Origin: Allium sativum
Lineage: Eukaryota; Streptophyta; Magnoliopsida; Asparagales; Amaryllidaceae
Reading direction: 5' to 3'
Length of the DNA: 64,000 nucleotides
NCBI GenBank assembly: GCA_030737875.1
Contig: CM060923.1
Location: 34,340,501-34,404,500, forward strand
Positions 1-11,638 of the stretch are shown in pieces. The position numbers and the translations under genes were made by a program. The notes below the pieces were generated by a model. It did not search any database and had not been told where the DNA came from. It saw nothing but the letters and a program-made list of their open reading frames with translations. How positions within the stretch are numbered: the first letter of the stretch is position 1; every line of letters starts with the position of its first letter.

Positions 1-1818
1 TCTAGGCTAGCTCCGTTTCTTGAGCGCATTATATCTTCTTCGCAGGCTGGGTTCGTAAAAGGACGCCTTATCACTGATAATGTCCTTTTAGCCCAGGAGC
101 TTATTTCTCAGATAGACAAGAAGGTTCATGGCTCTAATGTGGTCGTAAAGCTAGATATGGCTAAGGCTTACGACCGCATGACGTGGTTCTTCATCATCAA
201 GGTCCTAAGGGCTTTCGGTTTCCCGGAACCCCTTATCGATGTGGTTTGGAGGCTTATCTCCAACTGTTGGTTTTCCGTCCTCATTAACGGATCGGCTACC
301 GGGTATTTTAGGTCTGGTAGAGGTCTCTGGCAAGGTGATCCCATGTCCCCTTCCCTTTTCGTCATTGCTGCCGAGGCTTTTGTTCGTGGACTCCACTCCC
401 TTACGATAGCTGGGCAGATCCACAGGTTCGGTATCCCGAGGGGTTGCCCAATCATCTCCTCCTTATATTTTGCTGACGACATCATCATTTTCACTAATGG
501 TGATCGCCGTTCTATCCGCTGTCTTCTTGGTTTTATCAGACGGTATGAGAGTTGTTCGGGGCAACTCGTGAGTACTGCCAAAAGCTGCTTTGTGCCAGCT
601 AAAGACCTCCCTTCGATAAGATCCTCCTGGATCGAATCAACCTCTGGCTTTATGGCCTCTTCCCTTCCGCTTCCTTACCTAGGTATAGTGCTATATCGAG
701 GTAGGAAGCTCAACGCCATTTTCGATCCCCTAACAGACAAAGTTAGGGGTAAGATTATTAGGTGGAATTCTTCCCTCATCTCTCAGGCTAGTAGACTTGT
801 TCTCATTAAGTCTGTCCTTGACTCCATGGGCTCTCACATCTTCGCTGCTATGACACCCACTGCTTCCTTCTTCCGCTCCTTCCGTTCTTTGGCCTCCTCC
901 TTTTTCTGGGGCAACAGGGACAACATTTCTCGTCATCAATGGATTTCTTGGAACATCATTTGTCGTCCCAAAGGTGAGGGAGGTCTTGGCCTCCGTAATC
1001 CTAAGGACATCTGTTTGGCCTTTGCTTGCAAGCTTTGGGCGAGATTTGGAGCGAACAACTCCCTTTGGGCGACGTTCCTCCACGCCAAGTATCATAGGCT
1101 AGCAACCACGAATTACATAGGTATCCCGTCTAACGCTAGTGAGACATGGAAACATATGCAATCCGTGAAGGCAATTATGGATGCACATGGGGATGGTACC
1201 ATTTGGGACGGCAATCCTTTCTCTCTCAAGGCTGCTTGGGAGACAGTGCGGACGCCTGGTCCTCGTCTTCTTGTCTTCAGTTTTATCTGGAATGTCCGAA
1301 TTCTTCCTAAGGTTTCTCTGTTTATGTGGAAAACGTTGCATGATGGTTTACCAACAGATGAGAACATTCAGCGTATCGGCATCCCGCTCGTGTCCAGTTG
1401 CAGGTGTTGCAACACTGGCTGCACTGAGTCCTCTTTTCACTTGTTAATCTCTGGTGCCTGTGCCAGAGCTGTGTGGAATTACTTCGGGAACCTGATGGGT
1501 TGTCGAGGTAATGCCACCTCGTTGGAAGGTTTTCTAGGCTTCTGGTGGGTTGGGAACTCTAGTAAATCCTTTCGGTCTATTTTACTTCGTCTGATTCCTT
1601 GCCTTATCTGCTGGCACATCTGGTGCTCCAGGAATAAGGCAGTTTTTGATGAAGAGGCAATGGAACCTCCTTTGATTATCCGAAAAGTTAGGAATGATGT
1701 GTTCCTAGCATTCCAGGGCCGTCCTTTCAGAGGTGTCTTGGGTGCCCGCTCTAGAAGATTGACCGTTTTGTTTGATATTTTATCGATTACGGCAAATCTA
1801 AGGGCTGGTATCGGTTGA
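1..1818 (+). CDS. LINE (L1 type) ORF2 protein, reverse transcriptase, 5' part outside window
   Basis: The frame is open from base 1 to the stop at 1818 (605 codons visible), so the protein starts upstream of the window. It would copy the LINE RNA at a nicked target (target-primed reverse transcription). Visible reverse transcriptase motifs, in order: FVKGRLITDN, then motif A KLDMAKAYDRM, motif B GLWQGDPMSPSLF and the catalytic box FADD in motif C. The C-terminal third has the zf-RVT region typical of plant L1 (FSLKAAWETV, then FMWKTLHDGLPT, with paired Cys CRCCNTGC and a His/Cys pair downstream), followed by IPCLICWHIWCSRNKAVF. The endonuclease domain expected upstream is outside the window. 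There is no internal stop or frameshift over 605 codons, so this part could be a young copy. No RNase H domain follows the zf-RVT region. Confidence 0.94.
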   Translation, partial: SRLAPFLERIISSSQAGFVKGRLITDNVLLAQELISQIDKKVHGSNVVVKLDMAKAYDRMTWFFIIKVLRAFGFPEPLIDVVWRLISNCWFSVLINGSATGYFRSGRGLWQGDPMSPSLFVIAAEAFVRGLHSLTIAGQIHRFGIPRGCPIISSLYFADDIIIFTNGDRRSIRCLLGFIRRYESCSGQLVSTAKSCFVPAKDLPSIRSSWIESTSGFMASSLPLPYLGIVLYRGRKLNAIFDPLTDKVRGKIIRWNSSLISQASRLVLIKSVLDSMGSHIFAAMTPTASFFRSFRSLASSFFWGNRDNISRHQWISWNIICRPKGEGGLGLRNPKDICLAFACKLWARFGANNSLWATFLHAKYHRLATTNYIGIPSNASETWKHMQSVKAIMDAHGDGTIWDGNPFSLKAAWETVRTPGPRLLVFSFIWNVRILPKVSLFMWKTLHDGLPTDENIQRIGIPLVSSCRCCNTGCTESSFHLLISGACARAVWNYFGNLMGCRGNATSLEGFLGFWWVGNSSKSFRSILLRLIPCLICWHIWCSRNKAVFDEEAMEPPLIIRKVRNDVFLAFQGRPFRGVLGARSRRLTVLFDILSITANLRAGIG

Positions 1819-2467
1819 TGAAAGGATTCGTGTTTTAGGTTTCGGTATCTGCTTTTTGTATTTATCTTCTGGTTTGTTTCTTAATTTTGCTTGATATTCC
1901 TTTTGTCTGCCTTTTTCTTTCTTTTCTTTTTCTTTTGATTATCTCTTTTTCCCCCTACCCCACTTCCCTACTCCCCCCCCCCCCCCGATCTTATGCCGTT
2001 TGTGAGTTGTGCAGGATTTGTTGGTCCCCCATTAGGACTGCTTCGAGCATGGTGGGTGCCTCTTTCTTAGGATTCTGGAACAGGTACTGCTGGAGTTTTG
2101 GAAGATCGGACGTCTTATGGGGTCCGGGATCCGACTTTGAGGAAGTTGTGGAAGCTTTCATTTCTTCGGTTTATTGACTATGGAGCTTTCTTAGCCATGA
2201 CCTACTGGTTTCTTGGAGACTTGTCCACTGCACATGAGTTCTTCTCTTGGAGAATCGGTCTCATCGCCGCTCCTTCGTTTGCTTCGTCAGAGGATTTGTT
2301 TGGAGCTGTTTTTCCATAGTTTATTGCTTTTCCTTTTGTTGTATGTTGGTTTTGCATCTACTTTGTGTGTGCACGGTTTCTGTAATTCAGAAATCGTTTT
2401 TGTGAGCCGTTGGAGAATGGTTTGATTCTCCCTTTTGGAATACTATCTGAAATTGTGATAAAAAAAA
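1..2467 (+). mobile_element. L1-type LINE, 3' part with 3' UTR and A-tail
   Basis: After the ORF2 stop at 1818 comes a T-rich and then mixed 3' UTR with a run of C at 1974-1986. It ends in a short A run at about 2460-2467, which I take as the poly(A) tail. The 5' end is outside the window, so a target-site duplication cannot be checked. The exact 3' end is inferred from the A run only. Confidence 0.8.
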
Positions 2468-2949
2468 GTCATTAGTAAAGCCTTGGTTCTCCTTTATGAT
2501 CTATCTAACGATGGTCATCAGATCCAGAATTTGGATAATTGGCCATGATCCTGAATCAGCTTCACCTATATGCCTTTATATCTCCCTTATTCATAATGTC
2601 ACTTACGCCACAGTTTGTGCTGCATATCCTTTACCTCGGGCACCCTGGTCAGTCACGTTTCGCAAGGAAGGAAGTGCGGTAATGCGAGAAGGTCTGGCGG
2701 TGCCACAATTGCGAGCAAATGTGGTTGCATCTTGTCCACGTTGAGTCATCATATTTGGGTCGGCATGCCCTAGATCTGCATAAAGTGACCAATCCGGGTC
2801 GACAAGGGTAGATCACCCCAGCTCGGCCCCGAGTCGGGGCTAATGGGAGTGTTTCCTACCTATCTTCTTGTCCCATGGTATAGGCCTCCCTGCTCCAATA
2901 TATTTATGAAGAAGACTTTGAATGATAGTGCGACGGAGTAGGATATTGT
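2468..2949. other. No gene recognised; repeat-derived spacer
   Basis: Short frames only, with no family motif. The GC-richer stretch around 2750-2870 (gctcggccccgagtcggggc) resembles text seen in plant Ty3 LTRs, but I cannot assign it. Confidence 0.4.
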
Positions 2950-3220
2950 CTCCTTGGTTCGTTCCACTGCACTGTCATATGGTTCATCTAAGTCCTTAAC
3001 TCCATGCTTTTGTACATATACTTATTGAGGGCATTTCATGCCTCTTACAACTTCCTCATCACCTTTATCTGATCATCATGTGTCACCAGATTAGAAGATG
3101 GCATGGCAGCAATAGTCGTAGTGATAGCCATAACATTTCCAACATTGTTAGACTACTCATTGCTTCGTGTTGAGCTTGATTGGTTGTCCTTGAGAAGGTA
3201 GCTCCTTTCTTGGACACCAT
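2950..3220 (-). pseudogene. Ty3-type gag start, decayed
   Basis: On the minus strand an ATG at 3218-3220 begins MVSKKGATFS, about 130 bp downstream of a primer-binding-like site. The frame is soon lost. The spacing from LTR end to PBS to ATG, and the Lys/Ser-rich start, fit gag of Tat-like Ty3 elements. The text between about 2950 and 3100 still looks gag-like in shifted frames. The identification rests mainly on the neighbouring LTR end. Confidence 0.4.
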
Positions 3221-3348
3221 TGTAGCTAGCTTAGTCAGGAGAATTCAAACACCTATAAAAAAATTAGAGAAGTTAGGTCTTCTTGACGGACTGGGAAATC
3301 AACTAGTAGATTAAAACATTTCGATGTTGAGAATTTCGTCCTTCTTAG

Positions 3349-3830
3349 TGAAAGCACCAAAATGTCAATACGAAAATTGGTTCAACACCCCCAAAAGTCT
3401 ATGTAGAGGATAAAATTAAAGAAATATAAAATGAAAATGATAATAAAGACAAGACATGCATTTTATAGTGATTCGACTAATGATTGTCTATGTTCACTTG
3501 CTCTAATTTTCTCTTTATTAATCAAACTACGATGATTACATGTTTTTGGGTCAGAATGACCTTGAATACAATTATAATAATGGTGAAATTTTGCAAGAGA
3601 GACAAAAGATCCTTAGCTTTTCCATAGATATCGTATTATAGGTTGTAACAGACTCAGATTGGTCAAAGATCATAGAGAAAAAGCAGAAAATGTAGGAGGA
3701 CCAATTCTGGGCAGTTACAAGTGATTCGTCGAAAAAAGGATTCCACATTGTAGGCCGTCTCAGGGGAATCTGGGTCGGTGACAAGTCGGTTATTCCCATA
3801 ATTTCTCAACTCCTTTGCTTGACTTGGATC
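3349..3830 (-). mobile_element. Decayed Ty3 LTR (R-U5 end) with primer-binding-site remnant
   Basis: Read on the minus strand, the LTR ends in ACA at 3363 and is followed by TTTTGGTGCTTTCACT, a common context just after LTRs of Tat-like Ty3 elements. Inside is the plant Ty3 LTR signature seen three more times in this window (a short stem, AGTGA...TCACT, at 3467-3498, followed by TATAAAA). The upstream LTR boundary is not visible; similarity to LTR text runs to at least 3.8 kb. Confidence 0.55.
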
Positions 3831-5884
3831 TTAATACCGTGGTTCTCGCATGAGTGGTGGAAACGCCAAACCCAAGTTGTGAATCATCGTAGAATTAGTT
3901 TAGATTTCATTGTCACGATCGATTTGGAGTGTGCGCAATCACATCGATCCGATATTACCAACTGCGCTTACGGGACTAGTGTACTTGGAACTGTTCTTAG
4001 TGCCAATCTGAATATGCATTGAAGTATTAAGCGGGCTGATCTGATCAAAAGTGAGTAGAAAGAAGGGAGTGCATGCAGATTCGAGATGAGGTGAAGTGAT
4101 CTGATCCGAAGCATGACCGACCCGGGACAATTCATGTCAGTTGTTCCGGAATAAGACGAATCTGTTGTTTAGTCCAAGGCATTCCAAGCACATAAGTTCT
4201 AGCTCGAATCGTGAGTAATCTAGGATGAGAAGCCCAAAGCGTGATAGCCTTGCAAAAAGATGGGTCAACAGTAAGCATGTTATATCTTTTACCCTTTAAT
4301 TGTTATTATTCCATACTAATCTATATCTGATTTTTTTTTTTTTGTAACTTCATTAGTGATTTTGATTTTCCTCGTAAATCCGATTTGCAATTTTATATTT
4401 TATCTTCTTTTTAGTTCTTTTTCATAATTTATGACTACGGATCGAGATGAAATTAATATGTAGTTAAGCAGTGATAATCTACTATATTTTTATCAATTTA
4501 ATTTCTTTTTAATCTTTAATACGCCACTTTGCTTATTAACCGTCGTGTTATAATTTGTTAGTCAATTTGCAGTTTTCTTATTAACTGTCATTTTAATCGC
4601 CTTCTCTAGAATGTAAGCATGATGAATGCCGCAACGCCATTCTACACAATGGATTTCACGTTCAGAAAAAATAGGTGCATGCATTCCTTAAGTGTTGTGT
4701 AGTGTTAACACAAAGGATGACGTTCGGAATTTAGGATCGACGTGTGTCAATCAACGAATCCTAAGTGCCATCCCGAAATAGTTGCAGTGCTTTATGTATG
4801 TGAGTTGTGTCCAATAGGCCTTGAGCCTTCAAAAGGAACCATCTCGTGTAGATAGCCCGCTTAAGCCTGAAATGAACTTTCCACACTTTCTTTGTTGACT
4901 GGACTAACTCATTGTCGACTTGAGAAATCGACAATGAATTAGTTGCTTGAGTCGGCGTGCAAAGCGCTCAATTGCAGGGTTAATGGATGTACAAGAGTAA
5001 AAAAGGAGTAACTTTAGGAATCAAGTTCAGCCATGTATTATTGGATTATCTAGAGTTGGTTATGGGAATGTTGAAATGATTAAAAACGCCGTGAATTTGT
5101 AGTTATGATGATTTAAGTTATTAAAGTCAATATTGGTTGTAGAGTATACTTATTCGTTCTGATGGATTATTCAAGGGAATAAGTGTCATTTTCTTAATAA
5201 GGATCTATCCAGATTCATGTGCATTTTAATTAGTCCGTAATAGCCAAATTGTTCAAGTTGGAATCCGAAATTCAAGCTTATGACATCTTAAATTTTTTGT
5301 GTTCAAGTTTTAGCTTAAGTCACCATAAAAAATCAATCTAAATTTACAGTACAAGTCCTTAATTGTTTTAATCTCAAATTTGAAGTATGTTATCGACTAT
5401 GTCCAGAAAATCATTACAAAGCTAAGATCAAACCCTTAAGTCCAACATCCATAGTGCCATTTCAAAGCCTAATTTCGCACCCAAGGCAAAAATCCAAAAA
5501 CCAAATCACTTCCTAGCTATGCAAAGAAGAAATTTATACAAGGCTAGCTCTTTAGGGTGGCGTAGCAAGCTAGAGACGATTAGAAAACATGGTAGCAAGA
5601 TTGGATCGAACTGAATTAGGCTAAACTAGGGTTTTTGGGTAAATCATGGGAAACAATGTGAATCGGGTTTGGTGATTGATCAAGGGAGGTCGATGATGGT
5701 GTCAAGTGGTCGTAAGTGTTAGGCACTCGGCTGGATGATCAACGACGATGGCTAACTCAGTGGATCGATAGAAATAAATCTTGATGGACTGGAACCCTAA
5801 GCACTTAAAAAGAAAACAATATAGTGAAGAGGACTGGACCCCGTCCATTTATATAAGAAATTTCATAAAAAGGATTCTCTAAGT
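3831..5884. other. No gene recognised; AT-rich repeat relics
   Basis: No reading frame or RNA gene stands out. The stretch includes a near-perfect hairpin at 4904-4942 (listed separately). Confidence 0.4.
4904..4942. repeat. 15-bp stem hairpin
   Basis: ctaactcattgtcga and its inverted copy (14 of 15 pairing) are separated by 9 bases. No gene or transposon end could be linked to it. Confidence 0.6.
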
Positions 5885-7190
5885 ATGAGAACCACTACCG
5901 GTCCATACCCTATGGACTGGTAGCGATCCATCGTACTTGCTCGGTTGGACGAGATTTTTTTGACACGTAATAACTACTCGTGTACTGGAAGCTGCTGTGA
6001 AAATTTGAAGCTAAAATACATAAGTTTGATGTTGAATATAAACATTAACTCAGAAGTGTAGAATTACCAATTGCTAGTTAACGACAATTTCTCAAGAAAA
6101 AGCTTACCTCCCGATCCAAGACAGTTTCATCACAAAGTGCATCAGAATACAGTTCTAGAGCACATCATATTTTCATCAAAATATATTATAGAGAGCAAAT
6201 GTTACCCGGTTCTAGATCCAGAAAAGATACATATAAAAAGCTCATGTAATCAAGATAACGTGATTCTAGAACTAGCTCAAACTCAATTTGCCACTGATAG
6301 TGACAAAAGGCACTCAATAGGTTTCAACTTGAAATAAACTAACTGGATGGACAAGCATCGGTCCATTACCTATGGACTGATACCGATCCATAGGGATGCA
6401 TGGTATTGGCCCGTGCCTTGTTCCATGGTGCTTCCACTGGTGTGTTTGGTTTAGTTTAGTTATTAGTATTCAACGGACCGAAAGGAGAAAGGATGTGACA
6501 AGGTAATGAATATCCAAGCTCTACTAAATAAGGTCCAATCCACGCCAAAATTTGCTGACACACTCATAAAGACATAAAAAAGCCATGCGTGAAGACCAAA
6601 ATGCAAAATAATGCAAGTCTATGGATCAGTAACGGTCCATAGCCCAAGGACTGGTATCGATCCATGATATTACATTATTTTATGGACAAAATTTGGTGTG
6701 TGGGCTTTGAGGATCGTGAGAGGCTCATCCATGAATTATATCGGCCCATCATGCTCTGCAACTCATATAAATACCCTACCTGTTGTTACAAGAAAAAGGA
6801 TTGATCTTATGCTTGCCTGAACTCTACCAGATTTTATCCTCAACCATCCCTCAACTCTAAGGAAAACAAGCCTTTGTCATCTAAACTGGTTATCGAGATT
6901 TACTCCGATAAATAGTAGTACTTGTGATTTTTGCTTGTCTACTTACTTTGGATATCATTGTATTGAAACCGATATTTATTGTAATTTGTCATGTCAAATA
7001 TAATAATAAAATTGCTTAAAGTGGATGTAGGCCCTAATCTTGAATGAACCACTATAAAAAATATGTCTTTCCTCTTTATTTTCCGTTTCCCATTTTCCAT
7101 TTACTTTTATTTGTTCTATACTGTTTTCCCCACAAATCAGTGGTATTTTCGCTAAAATCAGTTATTATTGCCATTTTTGATGTTAATCAA
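5885..7190 (+). mobile_element. Ty3-type LTR-like region with three palindromic modules
   Basis: The U5 signature AGTGG...CCACT followed by TATAAAA lies at 7020-7060, and a possible core promoter TATAAATA at about 6766-6773. Three copies of an imperfect palindrome (ggtccata ... tatggactggta, followed by cgatccat) lie at about 5894-5935, 6357-6400 and 6627-6670. A plausible 3' boundary is ...TTTTGATGTTAATCA near 7189. The 5' boundary is uncertain. It is probably a decayed solo LTR. Confidence 0.5.
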
Positions 7191-7795
7191 CTGATGTATC
7201 GTTCGATATTGCCATATTTTGAATGATATATTTAAAACGAGATTTATATAGAAATTCACTATTTTGTTCTGAAAGGAGACCAAAACGAGGTGTCAAACGA
7301 GATATCGAGCGATATTTCTGAGATTTAAAGCAGTATGGATGGGTAGTAATAAAACTCATTATTTTTTATACTATGCAATTTGTTTATCAACGTACATACA
7401 TTATGCATGGTGTTAGCTGCATGAATGGGATTCTTTAGTCAGCACGAAAGGTATCAAACATCTAGCATTTTCTCATACTTTGCATCGAATTTTCATCCCA
7501 AATACGAGGTTATTTTTAATCTATATGACTTATATGTCAAATCCAATGTAATTTGATGATTTCATATAAATTCGTTTTAAGAATTTCTATTAAACAAAAA
7601 TGGAATCCCCAATGTACGAAATATACCTTTTAAGAGTGTGTGTGTGCGCGCATGCCCCTTCTGATTTCCACCACAACCTGGTATCTCTCTCCCTATCCAT
7701 TAATATATTTTTCCCACTCGCACATTATTCAAATGTAAACCCATAGCTATGAATGAGAGACAACAACGATGCTACAAAAAAGGGATGATGTGGAG
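7191..7795. other. No gene recognised
   Basis: AT-rich DNA with only short frames. I see no element ends here. Confidence 0.4.
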
Positions 7796-7813
7796 TACAC
7801 ACGCGCGCGCGCG

Positions 7814-7871
<58 letters not shown>

Positions 7872-7900
7872 TGTGTGTGGGTGTGTGTACATATACATGT
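7796..7900. repeat. Compound microsatellite (CG)n(CA)n(TA)n(GT)n
   Basis: Alternating purine-pyrimidine tract: cgcgcgcg, then cacaca, then about 28 TA steps, then gtgtgt. Frames through it are artefacts of the repeat. Confidence 0.9.
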
Positions 7901-7915
7901 ATATATATGTGAGAG

Positions 7916-8503
7916 TAGGACTGTCAATGAATACCCGAAAAATACGATATCCGTCCGAATCAGTATCCGAAATATCCATTATCCGGCATTATCCGAAAAG
8001 CGCATATGGATGTCCGATATCCGAAAAGCTTTTCGGATACGGATATGGTTATAGTGGTATTCGTATCCGAAAAGTATCCGTCCGATTAATTGATTTAATA
8101 TATATAGATCAAAACAAGAAATAGAGTTAATAATTATTATGTAACTGTTGGATGTTACTATGATATAAATTTTTGTCCATTTATAGTAAAAAAATGGTAG
8201 TCTTAATGTTTAATTTTGGAATATTTTTTAATATGTTTACGCGTATTAGTATAAAACAAAGTTTCATCATTACATTCCTTTATTTTTTGGTTTTTTATAA
8301 ACATTAGTATAGAAATTATTTTATGTTGATCCAAACATTTTTATTTATATTCTTAAAAATTCATTAATGATGGCGGAGCGGATAAATATCTGATATCCGT
8401 CCATATCCGAAAATTAAGCGGATACAGATATCCGATATCCGAAAATAATTCCGGATACGGATACGGGACTATCCGTATCCGAAAGCATCCGTTGACAACC
8501 CTA
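7916..8503. mobile_element. hAT-like MITE, copy 1 (588 bp)
   Basis: The left end is TAGGACTGTCAATGAATACC and the right end, reversed, is TAGGGTTGTCAACGGATGC. A perfect 8-bp target duplication TGTGAGAG flanks it (7908-7915 and 8504-8511). The subterminal regions are dense in cggatatccgatatccg words and the middle is AT-rich. It has no coding capacity. The 8-bp duplication and end sequence point to the hAT superfamily. Confidence 0.9.
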
Positions 8504-8681
8504 TGTGAGAGCGCACGTGTGTGCACGCGTGTGCATACCCCACATCAAAGGAGATGACTATTTAGATACAAAAATAAATACAAATTGATGTATGTATGTG
8601 CAGGTGTGTGTGTACTCCACGTCAAAGGGGATACTACTAAAACACAAAACTAAATACAAACTGAGGGACACAAACCTTGAC

Positions 8682-8935
8682 TAGGGCTGTATATCGGACA
8701 GGATAGTCCGTTGTCCGGCTCGGCCCGAAGTTATAAGGTGTCTGGTCTGTGTCCGTCCGATTCTCTTATAGGACAGAGCTTGGACACACTAGTGTTCGGT
8801 CCGATCTAAAATGTTCGATGTTTTTCTATTATCCAAGACTATATCGTACATGATAGTCCGTTGTCCATCTCGGTCTGAGGCTATATGATGTCCGGTCCGT
8901 GTTCATTCGAATTCTTATAGGACAGGCTATAATGA
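8682..8935. mobile_element. MITE or hAT-like remnant with internal duplication
   Basis: It starts with TAGGGCTGTATATCGGAC, like the MITEs nearby. It contains two diverged copies (about 8690-8780 and 8842-8932) of a unit with gatagtccgttgtcc and cttataggacag. No matching right end was found, so it is probably truncated. Confidence 0.45.
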
Positions 8936-9014
8936 TCAACTCTTCACCGTTATACGGCCAATGTTAGTAAAATAAAAGAGTGGAATGGCTTCGCCTATGG
9001 TTAGAAATCAAAGT

Positions 9015-9848
9015 TGTTAGCCCTCTTTTTGGCAAGAGTCCCAACGGGCTGAACCGAAGCCCGAAGCGCGACTAACCGAGCTACAGAAAGCACCACAAGA
9101 TAATAAGGTCGCCTAAGTCACCAGTCGACCTATCTCCCGCACGAACAGAAGAAGGCCCGCTCCTTCAAAGGGTCGCACTCTCAAGCTGAAGATCTTCCTT
9201 CCAGATATCTCGCCTTGACCGATTATCTTGCCTTGACCGATTATCTCGCCTTGGCCGATTATCTCGGAATAGTTTGGAAACCGCCTACAGTCACCGAATA
9301 TCCCGACTTTTGAGGCAATGGATACGGTCAAACCATATCCGGACAAAGCTCAACTTTTGATATGCCTTCCAGTGGACGCCACGTCTGCCACAGAATCCGA
9401 GGGCACTATTTATGAACATTTGAACCTATCAGCAGCCGAAAGTCCGGCCAATCACCGGAAGCCACGTGTCCGAGCTTTCCCGAAATGGCCGGATAATATT
9501 GCAGCAGCCCAAGCCATTATTTTCACCTATAAATACCTCTAAACCTAAAGAGGATAGGGATCGGTTTTTCTTTGGCAAAGATAGCTTCCATAAGCTTTTC
9601 ACCATTACTCTTCTCCATCATCATTCTCTTTCTCTTCTTCAATTAGAAAAAGCATTGTATTTGTAACCCAAAAAAGATATATGACATATAAAGTGGACGT
9701 AGGCACTGACTTTGCCGAACCACTATAAAAATTCTGTGTGTGCTCTTCCCTTTTTTTTTATTGCTTTCTGCATTTTTTATCTTATATCGTGTGTTGCTCA
9801 CGCGATTGGGGGTTGGCCGTCATTAGTGACCAACTTTTGACGTCAACA
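9015..9848 (+). mobile_element. Solo LTR of a Ty3 element (834 bp)
   Basis: The LTR begins TGTTAGCCCTC and ends TTTTGACGTCAACA. It is flanked by a perfect 5-bp target duplication AAAGT (9010-9014 and 9849-9853) with no internal region, so it is a product of LTR-LTR recombination. The U3 part has three 18-bp tandem units at 9206-9259. A TATA box lies at 9528-9535, and the R-U5 part has the stem AGTGG...CCACT at 9692-9724. Confidence 0.93.
9528..9535 (+). promoter_or_regulatory. TATA box of the solo LTR
   Basis: TATAAATA in the context ttcaccTATAAATAc. The same 15-base context occurs in the Tat-type LTR at 56738-56745, which supports it as the LTR core promoter. Confidence 0.7.
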
Positions 9849-9853
9849 AAAGT

Positions 9854-11192
9854 GTTGTTACATCAAGTGAGAAAATGTTAATTTTGGAAACGGTGATTAG
9901 GAAATAAAAATAGTAGACGGTGAGAGAGGCAAGCATATCAATTGGCATGATGTGGCAACTCTAGTGAAGTAGCAAACATTGGAGGGACCGGTGGTTTGTT
10001 GAAAAGAATATTAGAGCGGTGCAACTTGGGGATAAAAACAAGATATCGCTAGTCACTAATTTTTAAAACGGGTAGCCCACGGAGTAAAATTGGAAGCAAG
10101 TTTGTCCTCTAAACGAACCTCTAACTAACTAATCTCTGGAAGTACTAGAAAACAACGGTTACACAACGAGTCCTTCCTGTGGACCCAGTGAACTAAATTG
10201 GACTAACTAAGTCAGTGAATCTCCACTTTTCTAAAAGTTACAATGGTACACTCTTCAAGACTTTCAGCCTTGTTTTAAAAAAAAAAAAATGATAATAATA
10301 AATAAAATCTTTCACCAAATGAACAAAATAATACAAGCCACTCACACACCAATCCAAATTTCAGGTCGGGTCCGAAAATGAATACTGATATTCTCAAACA
10401 AACCGTGGGACTCCACATAGTTCCATTATTAGCTACGCATCTAACTTTATCGTGCTACATATTTTTTGCTACCTTCCAAGGCCCTATATTGTTTCAATAC
10501 AAACATGTGAAAGAATGAATTCGAAACTTTCCTTTCTCCGTACGAAGCATCATTGTATGTTTTGCGTAAAAACATACTAGAATTTCTCCACTTTATCACA
10601 TTAAATGCATCACATAAATTTATACACATCATGACAAATATGATTTATAATCTAAATTGAACGGCGAGACGCATCAAAGAGTCCAAAAGTCATACAAAAA
10701 ATTCGGAGGAAAGATTGCTAGTTCCATAAAGTATGAAAGATTTACGATACTCATAGGCTATCAGATGCTATTAACCTGTCGTTGTGTTCCAGCTAGTAAA
10801 AGAAAAACAATATTTAAAATTTCAATATTTCTTATAATAAAGTGCAAATACATTAAAAAAAGGAAGGGGCTGCCATGGCTGCCAATAACACCATAATTCT
10901 AAGGGATGAACCTGTTTCTTGATCAAACTTGAAAAACACATAGAAAAGCATTCGATATGTTCAAAGAACATGATGCCCTCTATCAAAAATTGAATGTAAG
11001 CACATAATAAGGTTAATGTAGCCTTTTCAGATAGGATCAAAACTACCACAACTAAAAAAAAAGAAATAGCTAGCATGCAATTTTTATGCACAAGGTTACA
11101 ATAAAACATTCACAACCGCAGAAAGAAGAATCATGCAAAACATTTCTAAAATTTGGCTAAATAGTAAGAAAGCAGCGGAATCCAATAACCAG
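9854..11192. other. Intergenic; no gene recognised
   Basis: This is the 3' flank of the EPFL gene. It is AT-rich with short unrelated frames. Part of its right end will be the 3' UTR of the EPFL mRNA. Confidence 0.4.
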
Positions 11193-11638
11193 CTAAGGAT
11201 TGAAGAGGCGGTCACCACACCTGCATCTCCACCCAAGTGGCTTATAGTTGGAATACTGATTAAATTCTATACTGCTGCTGTCATGCAACAATGGCCGAGT
11301 TCTGCTTTGAACTGAAGCATTACTGGCAGTAGGAAGAGTAGGCACTTGAACTGGCTTGCATGGATTGCACTCGTTACATCTGTTATGGCAACTTGGTGGT
11401 ATTGATCCCAGTCTTATTTTGTCCTCCATTAGCTTAGATCCCTATTGTATGCATATATATATATGGATATAGCATATGGAAACCATGTTACAAAGCATAG
11501 TAATATTATGCATGTTTTTACAAATATATGATAAGATTACAATACCTGAGGAGCAGATAGTGGAACACTCTGCAAGCAAAAAGAAAAGATGAAGAAGAAC
11601 TGGAATAGAATTACAAGGATAAAGATGAAAGATTTCAT
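11193..11638 (-). CDS. EPIDERMAL PATTERNING FACTOR-like (EPFL) secreted peptide, 2 exons, 113 aa
   Basis: Exon 1 is 11546-11638 (31 codons) and exon 2 is 11193-11441 (83 codons with stop). The 104-bp intron has GT (after ctcag) and AG borders, and both junctions are in phase 0. The start MKSFIFILVILFQFFF is a hydrophobic signal peptide ending near SVPLSAPQ. The mature part reads EDKIRLGSIPPSCHNRC, then NECNPC and VQVPTLPT, a 44-residue loop, and QYSNYKPLGWRCRCG ending in LFNP. Six mature Cys fit the EPF/EPFL knot, and RLGS-PPSC, VQVP and YSNYKP-GW are family hallmarks. Family members act in the cell wall space as ligands of ERECTA-family receptor kinases and the co-receptor TMM, in stomatal and organ patterning. 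The long inter-Cys loop and YSNYKP-GW resemble the EPFL1/2 side of the family, but I did not fix the orthologue. Confidence 0.91.

Noticed and set aside
168..581. 137-codon frame antisense to the LINE reverse transcriptase
   Set aside because: It is a shadow of the real ORF2 frame and has no family features.
7749..8054. Frames through the (CA)n/(TA)n microsatellite and MITE end
   Set aside because: Dipeptide repeats (HTHT, IYIY) come from the microsatellite, not from a gene.
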